A stretch of DNA of 34,267 bases from Bacteroidales bacterium (GTDB lineage: Bacteria > Bacteroidota > Bacteroidia > Bacteroidales > JAIPAP01). The stretch is taken from NCBI GenBank assembly GCA_021740045.1, contig JAIPAP010000045.1:1-34267 (forward strand), written 5' to 3'. The position numbers and the translations under genes are program-made. The notes under the pieces were generated by a model that saw only the letters and a list, made by a program, of their open reading frames with translations, had not been told where the DNA came from and did no database searches. Positions 24,007 through 30,730 of this stretch are shown piece after piece. The stretch's first letter is position 1; every line of letters begins with the position of its first letter.

Positions 24007-25275
24007 CTACTCCGCATAATAGTCAATCATACGTTGAATAGCCCTCCTGCACACCGGGCAAAAATTATCAAATTTCCCCGATTTCATAGTACAATCGATG
24101 AAGGGCCGGTATACGCCATTGGCTTCGTAACCGCCGCCTTCAAATGCGCCAACCACATGTTTATAATGCTCCGATGCGGGCGTAGGCACCGGAACCGTAT
24201 CGGTTACCATATTTTTCCATTTCATGTCAAAATTCACCAAGGTGGTAAGATTGGGCTCCCAGGGCTCCACATCCAACGAATAGAAATTTTCATAGGCCAC
24301 ATCCGAGGTGTAATACTCATCCCCAAGTCCGGCAAAGGCATGGCCGAGTTCATGGACAAACACAAAATCGGAAACCCGGTGATCTACCGAGGTAACCGAA
24401 TAATAATTGTATAAACCCCCACCGCCGTATTTCTCAGTGTTCACCAAAATGTAGATCTGATCATAAGGAGCATTGGCGGCCAGGTCTCGTACTCCTTTGT
24501 TGTCTAGTGTAGTAAGGTAATGGGGCAGGTCAAAAGTGTAAAAATTGGAATTTACCTGGGTTTTCTTCCATACATTTTCTCCGGGGATATCGGTTCCCGA
24601 TTCTTCCGAGGGAGCCTCTATACCCCAGATATTGATCTTGTCTTTGTTTTCATCGTATGGGCGGCAGGCGAAGAGGTAACTGGCATATCGCTCACAATCC
24701 GCATGGAATTTTTCCATCTCTGCCTGTGTATATCCTTCGGGGATAAAAACAATATCCAGCCGTTTAGCCGGATCGCCGGAATTGTGAACCTCAAAGTTGG
24801 GATATTCCTTGCGGCGCTCCGGTTTAATAAAATAGCTGGAAGGATCGACTACGTACTCAAAATTCTTTGTCCAGTTGTTATAACGGTCTCTGCCATAGAA
24901 CCTAATGATTACCGTGTTTTTGGGATAGGGAAAGATAACGGTTTCGGAAAAGGAACGGCGGGTTTGTTTTGCTTCGGCAGTTGTTTGCCATTCCCCAAAG
25001 AGTGTGGAATAGCCGCGGGAATAGATCAGTTTGTTGGTGGCTGAATCATAGACTTCGAATTTATAATTCCCATAATCGAATTCATCCACCAGCTTTGTTT
25101 TTGAACCGCCCCAATGCGGCTCTTCCAATAATTCGTCGATGGAATAGAATTCTTCGGTATCGGTGCCTGAATGATAATAATCGAGCCGCAGGGTTTTATT
25201 TTCAAAATAGGTATCGAATTGGGCAAACCCGGACAGGCAAAGTAATGTAAGTGTTATTGATAATGCTGATCTCAT
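24007..25275 (-). CDS. Secreted M64 family metallopeptidase (IgA peptidase-like)
   Basis: A 422-residue exported zinc peptidase. Start at 25275 gives the signal peptide MRSALSITLTLLCLSGFAQ. The N-terminal part (about 20-140) is the beta-sandwich domain usual in peptidase M64 N-terminal regions. The catalytic domain contains LDIVFIPEGYTQAEMEKFH and the zinc site FVHELGHAFAGLGDEYY (HExxHxxGxxD). A late CPVCRRAIQRMIDYY ends the protein. The family was named for an IgA-cleaving enzyme of a gut clostridium; here only a general role in protein breakdown outside the cell can be inferred. It would feed amino acids to pathways such as the neighbouring tryptophanase. Confidence 0.9.
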   Translation of the reverse strand: MRSALSITLTLLCLSGFAQFDTYFENKTLRLDYYHSGTDTEEFYSIDELLEEPHWGGSKTKLVDEFDYGNYKFEVYDSATNKLIYSRGYSTLFGEWQTTAEAKQTRRSFSETVIFPYPKNTVIIRFYGRDRYNNWTKNFEYVVDPSSYFIKPERRKEYPNFEVHNSGDPAKRLDIVFIPEGYTQAEMEKFHADCERYASYLFACRPYDENKDKINIWGIEAPSEESGTDIPGENVWKKTQVNSNFYTFDLPHYLTTLDNKGVRDLAANAPYDQIYILVNTEKYGGGGLYNYYSVTSVDHRVSDFVFVHELGHAFAGLGDEYYTSDVAYENFYSLDVEPWEPNLTTLVNFDMKWKNMVTDTVPVPTPASEHYKHVVGAFEGGGYEANGVYRPFIDCTMKSGKFDNFCPVCRRAIQRMIDYYAE

Positions 25276-25426
25276 GGTTGTTAATTTTAGAAACAATACA
25301 CGGCCACGAAATTAGGAAAAATAAAATGAGCATCACTAATCCGGTTGTAGTTTGTAGTTTACTTACCTTACAAACCTTATCAAGTAAACACCTTCTGATT
25401 TTTCCCCGGAATTTCTAAAAAACTGC

Positions 25427-25434
25427 TAAATTTG
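25427..25434 (+). promoter_or_regulatory. Candidate -7 box for the tryptophanase leader
   Basis: TAAATTTG matches the Bacteroidota -7 consensus exactly and lies 20 bases before a 31-codon reading frame and 183 before tnaA. No good TTG at -33 was found. Confidence 0.4.
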
Positions 25435-25453
25435 CCTCTCAAAACAAGCAGTT

Positions 25454-25549
25454 ATGAAACGGTGGAATGAAATAACATATTTATTGCTGCTTTCCCACCT
25501 CGCCAAATTCTTGTATCTCAACATCAAGAAGCGGGACGAGTATTTGTAG
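25454..25549 (+). CDS. Small upstream reading frame, possible tnaA leader peptide
   Basis: A 31-residue frame (MKRWNEITYLLLLSHLAKFL, then YLNIKKRDEYL) between the tnaA promoter candidate and tnaA. It has one Trp at position 4, a hydrophobic middle and a basic end. In E. coli and relatives a 24-residue leader peptide with a single Trp (TnaC) senses tryptophan and controls tnaA. This peptide shares only the position, size range and single Trp; the TnaC residues around Trp12 and the terminal proline are absent, so it is not a clear homologue. It may be a regulatory leader, a small membrane peptide, or chance. Confidence 0.4.
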   Translation: MKRWNEITYLLLLSHLAKFLYLNIKKRDEYL

Positions 25550-25576
25550 CGCTTCACCTCCATCTATCATTTTTTT
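25528..25576 (+). promoter_or_regulatory. Hairpin and T-run between the leader frame and tnaA
   Basis: GAAGCG (25528-25533) and CGCTTC (25550-25555) can pair across the stop codon of the small frame, and a run of seven Ts follows at 25570-25576. The stem is short and the T-run is 14 bases away, so this is at best a weak attenuator-like arrangement. Confidence 0.28.
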
Positions 25577-25616
25577 ATAATCAAATTCACATCTAATTTT
25601 TAAAAATTCATTAGCT

Positions 25617-26996
25617 ATGGAATTACCATTTGCCGAATCCTATAAAATCAAAATGGTGGAGCCGCTGCGTAAAAGTACCCGTGAGGAGCGCGAAGAATGG
25701 ATCAAAGCGGCCCGTTATAATTTATTTAACCTCAAAAGCGAACAAGTCTTTATCGATCTGCTCACTGATAGCGGCACCGGCGCCATGAGCGACCGCCAAT
25801 GGTCACAAATGATGCTGGGCGACGAAAGCTATGCCGGCGCTTCCTCCTATTATAAATTGAAGGAAGCCATTCGCAAAATAACCGGTTTCGAATACTTCCT
25901 GCCCACCCACCAGGGAAGGGCAGCAGAAAACGTACTTTTTTCTGCCTTGGTCAAAGAGGGCGACCTGGTCCCCGGAAATGCTCATTTCGACACCACCAAG
26001 GGCCATATCGAATTCCGTAAAGCCACCGCCATCGATTGCACCATTGATGAGGCTTACGACACTACACTGGAACATCCCTTTAAAGGAAATGTGGATTTGA
26101 ACAAGCTGGAAAAGGTGTTTAAGGAAAATCCGGCTGAAAAGATCCCCTTTATAGTGCTAACCATTACCTGTAATACCGCCGGCGGGCAACCGGTTTCCAT
26201 GCAAAACATCAAAGATGTGCATGCCCTGGCGAAAAAGTATGGCATCAAAGTGTTGTTCGATTCGGCGCGCTTTGCCGAAAATGCCTATTTCATTAAGATA
26301 AGGGAAGAAGGTTACCGGGATAAATCCATCAAGGAGATCGTAAGGGAGATGTTCCAATATGCCGATATGATGACCATGAGCAGTAAGAAGGATGCCATTG
26401 TAAACATGGGTGGTTTTATCGGGATGAGGGATGAGGAGTTGTTCCGGAAGGCCAGCACCTTTAACATCATGTTCGAAGGTTTTATCACCTATGGCGGTAT
26501 GTCGGGACGTGATATGAATGCCCTGGCGCAGGGACTGGATGAAGGCACCGAATTCGATTACCTGGAAACCCGCATTAAACAGGTGGCCTATTTGGGGCAA
26601 CGTCTTCGTGATTTCGATATCCCGGTGCAGGTACCTTTTGGTGGTCATGCTATTTTTGTTAATGCCCGTAAATTTTTACCCCATGTGCCCAAAGAAGAGT
26701 TCCAGGCTCAAACCCTGGCTGTGGAGCTTTATCTCGAAAGCGGTGTGCGTGGTGTAGAAATCGGCACCCTGCTTGCCGACCGCGACCCGGTAACCCGTGA
26801 AAACCGTTTTCCGGAACTTGAACTGCTCCGCCTCACCATTCCACGAAGGGTATACACCAACAACCATATGGAGTATATTGCGGTAGCTCTTAAAAATGTT
26901 TACGAACGTCGCGAGAAGATCACCAATGGATTGAAGATCGTAAGCGAGGCGCCTATTATGCGGCATTTTACGGTGGAATTGGAGAAGATGGATTAG
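25617..26996 (+). CDS. tnaA: Tryptophanase (tryptophan indole-lyase)
   Basis: A 459-residue PLP enzyme splitting tryptophan into indole, pyruvate and ammonia. The PLP lysine is Lys258 in MSSKKDAIVNMGG. The closest alternative is tyrosine phenol-lyase, but the residues that separate the two favour tryptophanase: Asp125 in HFDTTKGH (Thr in phenol-lyase), Ile in GVRGVEIG where phenol-lyase has the phenol-binding Arg (MERG), and His in the C-terminal MRHFTVEL where phenol-lyase has Phe. The segment FITYGGMSGRDM is more phenol-lyase-like, so the enzyme is somewhat intermediate overall. Start ATG 25617. It may be preceded by a leader peptide. Nothing else is in its operon. Confidence 0.93.
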   Translation: MELPFAESYKIKMVEPLRKSTREEREEWIKAARYNLFNLKSEQVFIDLLTDSGTGAMSDRQWSQMMLGDESYAGASSYYKLKEAIRKITGFEYFLPTHQGRAAENVLFSALVKEGDLVPGNAHFDTTKGHIEFRKATAIDCTIDEAYDTTLEHPFKGNVDLNKLEKVFKENPAEKIPFIVLTITCNTAGGQPVSMQNIKDVHALAKKYGIKVLFDSARFAENAYFIKIREEGYRDKSIKEIVREMFQYADMMTMSSKKDAIVNMGGFIGMRDEELFRKASTFNIMFEGFITYGGMSGRDMNALAQGLDEGTEFDYLETRIKQVAYLGQRLRDFDIPVQVPFGGHAIFVNARKFLPHVPKEEFQAQTLAVELYLESGVRGVEIGTLLADRDPVTRENRFPELELLRLTIPRRVYTNNHMEYIAVALKNVYERREKITNGLKIVSEAPIMRHFTVELEKMD

Positions 26997-27244
26997 TTGG
27001 TAGTTCGTAGCTGGTAGTTGGTAGCAGGGGGGAGAAGAATTCCGGGGCTTTCTGTAATAACAGAGAGATATTGGTATTCTAAGTGAGTTTCCAACTGCGG
27101 TGAGCTCTGTTAATTGGTTAATTGGTTGATTTGTGAATTGGTTCAGAACCTCAAACCACAAATTAACCAATTAACATATAAACAAATTAACACCAGATGC
27201 ATTGAAACGATGATTAAGATAAATCACATTTACAACACTATGCA
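26997..27244. other. Repeat-rich gap after tnaA
   Basis: No gene seen. The left part contains imperfect reiterations of TAGTTGGTAG-like sequence; the right part holds the AT-rich inverted repeat listed separately. The DNA looks like non-coding repeat debris. Confidence 0.5.
27109..27175. repeat. AT-rich inverted repeat, copy 1
   Basis: GTTAATTGGTTAATTGG at the left end is mirrored by AATTAACCAATTAAC at the right end, with TTTGTG / CACAAA inside, so the 67 bases can fold into a long imperfect hairpin. A related element lies on the other side of the tRNA-Leu locus at 27568-27655. Confidence 0.55.
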
Positions 27245-27274
27245 TTGGTAGAAACAATAATTTACTTATTTTTG
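27245..27274 (+). promoter_or_regulatory. Promoter of the tRNA-Leu locus
   Basis: TTG at 27245-27247, a spacer of 19 bases, then TATTTTTG at 27267-27274: a complete match to the Bacteroidota TTG-N19-TAnnTTTG promoter. The transcript would start near 27280 and run first through the split tRNA-Leu copy (27304) and then the intact tRNA-Leu (27442). Confidence 0.6.
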
Positions 27275-27303
27275 CACCTTCTTTTGAAGTTCATTGCATT
27301 CAA

Positions 27304-27406
27304 GCCCAGGTGGCGGAATTGCCCCGAAAAACCAGCAATCTTTGATTGCATAGTTTTTCGTGGGTCCTCGCAAGGCAATTTAGCCTTGCGGGAGTAGACG
27401 CGTTGG
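27304..27406 (+). pseudogene. tRNA-Leu copy split by a 72-nt double hairpin in the D-loop
   Basis: GCCCAGGTGGCGGAATTG (27304-27321) equals the first 18 bases of the intact tRNA-Leu at 27442; GTAGACGCGTTGG (27394-27406) equals its next 13 bases, after which similarity ends. Between them are 72 foreign bases (27322-27393) made of two hairpins: one with GAAAAA...GCAATC-TTT-GATTGC...TTTTTC pairing, the other GCAAGGC-AATTTA-GCCTTGC. The break falls between the two conserved D-loop guanines. The anticodon, variable and T-arms are missing, so no tRNA can form. Confidence 0.75.
27322..27393 (+). mobile_element. Double-palindrome insertion (REPIN/MITE-like) in tRNA-Leu
   Basis: Two adjacent imperfect and perfect hairpins with no coding capacity, inserted in a tRNA D-loop. 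The ends are CCCCGAAAAA and TTGCGGGA; no clear target duplication can be seen. A REP-type non-autonomous element is the best description, by structure only. Confidence 0.45.
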
Positions 27407-27441
27407 CTTGGCATTCGTACTTAGAATAAAGGTATCTACTA

Positions 27442-27525
27442 GCCCAGGTGGCGGAATTGGTAGACGCGTTGGTCTCAAAAACCAATGAGGTAACACTCGT
27501 GCCGGTTCGATCCCGGCCCTGGGCA
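27442..27525 (+). tRNA. tRNA-Leu(CAA)
   Basis: Class II tRNA of 84 bases: acceptor GCCCAGG / CCTGGGC, D-stem GCG/CGC with loop GAATTGGTAGA, anticodon arm TTGGT-CTCAAAA-ACCAA giving anticodon CAA (reads UUG), variable arm GAGGTAACACTC, T-arm CCGG-TTCGATC-CCGG. CCA is not encoded. It lies directly behind a broken copy of itself and is served by the promoter at 27245-27274. Confidence 0.95.
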
Positions 27526-27567
27526 CTGTTTCACACTTTAAGCATAAGAGCTAACCCTCACAAAAAT

Positions 27568-27655
27568 GTTAATTGGTTAATTCGTTATTAGCCAATTTAT
27601 GACGTAATTCATTGATACAGACACCAATTAACAAATTGACCTATTAACCAATTTA
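27568..27655. repeat. AT-rich inverted repeat, copy 2
   Basis: Starts GTTAATTGGTTAATT like copy 1 and ends with TATTAACCAATTTAC, able to form a long imperfect hairpin. It and copy 1 bracket the tRNA-Leu pair. Confidence 0.45.
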
Positions 27656-27691
27656 CCCGGAAAGTTTTCTGGCACAATTCCTACTTGGTAT

Positions 27692-28000
27692 TTACCTCGG
27701 TTCTTGAAATTCTTCCACCTCATAAACCAACTCCCCCTCCTCATTCATTCTGAACAAATAACCCTCACCCGGTTGCATGTTACCGATGTTGTTGACCCAG
27801 GTATCCCCGATCTTTTGCAGGGTTTCGCCCTGGGAATTGCGGATAAAATCCAGTTGATCGAGGATTCCCAAAACGGCTTGCAAAGCATCAATGGGATTTT
27901 CAGGAAGATAGGATACAAACTGGTAACCGGCAGTTAGCGGTAAAGGTGTTTGAGAGGCACGAGACGAAACAAGTAAAATTAAGTTCGGATAGCAAGCCAT
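27692..28000 (-). pseudogene. C-terminal fragment of a secreted Bacteroidota repeat protein
   Basis: The translated part LTAGYQFVSYLPENPIDALQ followed by VLGILDQLDFIRNSQGETLQ, KIGDTWVNNIGNMQPGEGYLF and RMNEEGELVYE resembles a domain found near the end of large secreted Bacteroidota proteins with a sorting signal (consensus-like AGYQFVS, LDFVRNS, IGxxWVNxIG, EGYLFKM). Here it is only about 85 residues, with no signal peptide and no C-terminal sorting domain, and the first 15-18 codons (MACYPNLILLV) belong to unrelated DNA that overlaps the neighbouring kinase fragment. It is a stranded piece of a lost gene. Family resemblance is from memory of such sequences and moderately sure. Confidence 0.45.
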
Positions 28001-28233
28001 CCATACAGGAAGATATTACAAAAAAATGGCAATCCTTAATTGACACGGCGGCTAAGCTGGCCAATGTTCTGTCGGGGTTAATCATGCGTTTGAATGAAGA
28101 ATCCATCGAGGTGTTTTTAAAAAGTAATACCAAAGGCAATCCTTATAAAGTGGGGGAGGAAGCAGATCTTGTTTATGGGCTATACTGTGAAACCGTGATT
28201 GGAAACCAGGAAAATATAAGAATGGAACGCTGA
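27946..28233 (+). pseudogene. N-terminal fragment of a GAF-domain sensor kinase
   Basis: KKWQSLIDTAAKLANVLSGL, IMRLNEESIEVFLKSNTKGN and PYKVGEEADLVYGLYCETVI are the typical first half of a GAF domain as found in GAF-containing histidine kinases. After IGNQENIRMER a stop codon ends the frame where the rest of the GAF domain (a further 80-100 residues) and the kinase should continue. Of 95 residues only about 65 match. The 5' end overlaps the fragment on the other strand, so both appear to be leftovers joined by rearrangement. Confidence 0.45.
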
Positions 28234-28323
28234 TGCAACGGATTATAACGGATTGACACAAGTCTAAGTTGGCAGTTAGCACAAAAAAAAATCAACACAT
28301 CAACCTTCAACGATAAAGGTTAT

Positions 28324-28899
28324 TTAATCCGAATTCGCATCCAAGCTCCTGAGTATACCTGAAACCCTTTCCACATCTTTGGTGATACCTTCGGCAGAGA
28401 TGGTTGCCCCGGTAAGTCCATCGATGTTTTTGTTCAGCGCCAGATCTTTTGAACCTTCGTATCCGTTGAATTGCCTTAGCCAGCCTCTGGCAGTAATTTC
28501 ATAGCCATGGGTGGCCTGGTAGTTGAAAACCCTCACCAGCTCAACTTTTTTCCCGGCATTGAATACGATGAAATAGTCAAAATACTCTGAATTGCCCTGA
28601 AAAGAACCCATGCCGGGGGAGGAACAGCCGCCTGCTCGGCAGCTGTGCACCCGTCCGACGTAGATATATTTATTTTGACTTACGTTCTTTTGAGCATGAG
28701 ACATAAAAAACCTGCCCCGGTTAGTATCCTGGTCCGATACATCAGGCGATACAGCCATCGGTTGTAAATCGGTACTTATATCGTTTCGTTTAAGTTTTCT
28801 GAGCATCGACCGGTCTTTGTAATCAATATCACCCTGGCTTGCTGTGATGCCGCTGATTAAAACGGCAATTAGTACTAAAGCTATGTTTTTTAGTCTCAT
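28324..28899 (-). CDS. Exported FMN-binding domain protein (NqrC/RnfG-like)
   Basis: A 191-residue protein with a signal peptide (MRLKNIALVLIAVLISGITA) and a C-terminal FMN-binding domain. The flavinylation motif is DGLTGATIS at 160-168; Thr166 is the residue expected to carry FMN covalently, attached by ApbE in the family. A Cys pair, Cys87 and Cys92 in VHSCRAGGCSS, is unusual for the domain and might form a disulfide or bind a cofactor. It follows the porin gene after 13 bases and is in the same operon, which points to electron transfer across the periplasm or at the outer membrane. Substrate and partners are unknown. Confidence 0.82.
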   Translation of the reverse strand: MRLKNIALVLIAVLISGITASQGDIDYKDRSMLRKLKRNDISTDLQPMAVSPDVSDQDTNRGRFFMSHAQKNVSQNKYIYVGRVHSCRAGGCSSPGMGSFQGNSEYFDYFIVFNAGKKVELVRVFNYQATHGYEITARGWLRQFNGYEGSKDLALNKNIDGLTGATISAEGITKDVERVSGILRSLDANSD

Positions 28900-28912
28900 A
28901 TATCGGTTTTAA

Positions 28913-30121
28913 TTAAAACATTACACCAAATCCTGCATTGAAGGAAGTGGTGAAATTATCTGAAGCTCCATCTTTGATAAACTGCATATCGGCTTTTACC
29001 ACTGCTCCGCTGTCAAGAAACAGCGACAATCCGGTTGTAATCACATCTTTTTGATAGGCATTGTTTCGTGCAATATTTTTAGACACCGAATAATGGGTAT
29101 CAAAATTCGAATACCGGATAAAAGGGATCAACTCTTTTTGGGTTTGTGCGCTTTTGAGCACATCGTAGCTAAAATCCACATAATATCCGAACATGCTGTT
29201 GCCTAAATCGCCGCCGCCTTTATCGGAAGTGAAGGCATTATATTCCTCCACATTATCCAGTCCATTATAGTAAAGCTGCCCGGTAAATTTAAACCCTTCG
29301 AAAGAATACCTGGCATCCACGCCAATCATGGAGATCCCCGCAACCGAAGAGTCAGCCTTTGCTTCAGCCAGCTCATCGTCTTTTTCCATGCCGTCATATA
29401 GCGTGCTTTGCGTTTCTCCGAAATACCCCGACAGGCCAAGGTTCAATCCGCGTATACCAAAATACTCAACCCGTCCGGTAAAATTGGGAGAGCTGATAAA
29501 CGATTCGGCCGCTTTTTGCCGGCCTCCTCTTAAACCGCTGGCACCGCCTATTTGAGCCACCCCATTGTCATAGCTTTTAAATCCGTTCATGACGTATACC
29601 TGGTACTTAAGGAAGGCGGGTAAGATGAGTCCGCTGGCACCAAAACCAATTTCGCGCCATGTGCTCGGGGCTATGTCATGACTCAAAAGCGGTCGCTCCA
29701 CCCCATTGTACACGGTGGGTTCATGATAGAGGTTGACCACACCCATAGGCGCAAGCAGCAATCCCCCGCGAAGGTCTATGAAATTATTGAGTTTGTATTG
29801 CAGAAACATCTGCTCGACATATATTTCTTTTACGTGCTCAAACTCGAGTTCTGTAACAAGTTGGGTGCGTGAATTGAACTGGTATCCTATCATCATAATA
29901 AAACGATGTATATCCAGCCTGCCATTATTTCTAATGTCTCCGGAGAGCGACTGGTTGTAGTGGGCTCCCCCATAGCCTCCTATTTTCAGATTGCCTTTCG
30001 TGCGCAGCAACTTCTCTGCACTGTTAAAATAAAAGTTATCGGGAATGCTGTCGGTCATCTGTGCTTTGGCAAATATTGAAATCAAAACCATAACCATCGT
30101 CAACAATAATACTTTCTTCAT
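28913..30121 (-). CDS. Outer-membrane porin (OprP/OprO-like)
   Basis: A 402-residue exported beta-barrel protein. Signal peptide MKKVLLLTMVMVLISIFAKA, then KIGGYGGAHYNQSLSG and repeated alternating strands such as IDLRGGLLLAPMGVVNLYHEP, YFGIRGLNLGLSGYFGE and GLSLFLDSGAVVKADMQFI, ending in an aromatic C-terminus (FGVMF). The layout fits phosphate-selective-porin-like proteins of Bacteroidota, but selectivity cannot be inferred. It precedes the FMN-binding protein by 13 bases. Functionally linked flavoprotein-porin pairs are plausible but inferred. Confidence 0.82.
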   Translation of the reverse strand: MKKVLLLTMVMVLISIFAKAQMTDSIPDNFYFNSAEKLLRTKGNLKIGGYGGAHYNQSLSGDIRNNGRLDIHRFIMMIGYQFNSRTQLVTELEFEHVKEIYVEQMFLQYKLNNFIDLRGGLLLAPMGVVNLYHEPTVYNGVERPLLSHDIAPSTWREIGFGASGLILPAFLKYQVYVMNGFKSYDNGVAQIGGASGLRGGRQKAAESFISSPNFTGRVEYFGIRGLNLGLSGYFGETQSTLYDGMEKDDELAEAKADSSVAGISMIGVDARYSFEGFKFTGQLYYNGLDNVEEYNAFTSDKGGGDLGNSMFGYYVDFSYDVLKSAQTQKELIPFIRYSNFDTHYSVSKNIARNNAYQKDVITTGLSLFLDSGAVVKADMQFIKDGASDNFTTSFNAGFGVMF

Positions 30122-30156
30122 TTTTTTATTTTTTGATTAACATTAAATATCACCGG

Positions 30157-30187
30157 CAAAATAAGCGATGGCTTTTTGCAGGTACAA
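30157..30187 (-). promoter_or_regulatory. Candidate promoter of the porin-FMN-binding operon
   Basis: On the minus strand TTG (30187-30185) and TATTTTGC (30163-30156) are separated by 21 bases, a little long for the Bacteroidota pattern. Expected start of transcription is about 28 bases before the porin ATG. Confidence 0.33.
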
Positions 30188-30447
30188 TCCCTATTTGTAG
30201 GTATATTGTTATCCTGTTTTAATACTTTCTCTTTTTGCTGATGTTTTTCAGAATTAATTTGAATAATGACTTCCATCAACCCATGCAGCGTTATTTTTAT
30301 ATTTCTATCCACTGTTGTCCGGGAAAAATGCATTTAGCAGGGAGATTCCCTGCCCTCGCCTGAGGTAAACCCCTTGTCTTTCCGAATTTTAAGTCTTTTT
30401 TAAAGCCCACATAGCTAAAATGACAATTAGCGCTGCGAATATATATT

Positions 30448-30613
30448 GCCCCCGAAGTATACGGGGCAGGCGTTCGCTTCAGCGAAAGGGTTTGAGAATC
30501 TACAACCTATGCCGGGCTTTAGCCCATAGGATAGGTGCCGGGTTAAAACCCGGAAAGAGGGTTACTCATTTTGTAATCCGTCGGCTAACCCCGAAAGCTT
30601 TCGGGCCGACAGC
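30448..30613. repeat. Array of five REP-like palindromes
   Basis: In order: CCCCG-AAGTATA-CGGGG (30450-30466), TTCGCT-TC-AGCGAA (30473-30486), GGGCT-TT-AGCCC inside CTATG...CATAG (30507-30529), CCGGGTT-AA-AACCCGG (30539-30554), and CCCGAAAGCTTTCGGG enclosed by GTCGGC...GCCGAC (30579-30610). Arms differ between units. The array fills the gap of about 400 bases between the porin promoter and the end of the restriction-modification gene; no gene is seen there. Confidence 0.75.
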
Positions 30614-30730
30614 CTGTTCTGATTAACCGGGAGCAATTCATATTTACCTCACGATCAATACAAAACAAAAACTTGTCATTAATAGTGAGGGGTCTCATCA
30701 TTTACACCAATTTCGCCGAGCGGAGCATCC

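Noticed and set aside
25617-26996. Tyrosine phenol-lyase instead of tryptophanase
   Set aside because: Asp in FDTTKGH, Ile in VEIG and His in RHFT match tryptophanase; the phenol-binding Arg is absent.
27300-27485. A 61-residue minus-strand frame across the tRNA-Leu locus
   Set aside because: It lies over a tRNA, its broken copy and hairpins, and has no protein-like pattern.
30118-30333. A 71-residue minus-strand frame just upstream of the porin
   Set aside because: It covers the likely porin promoter and leader, is AT-rich and Lys/Asn-rich with no domain, and ends overlapping the porin start. Probably chance.
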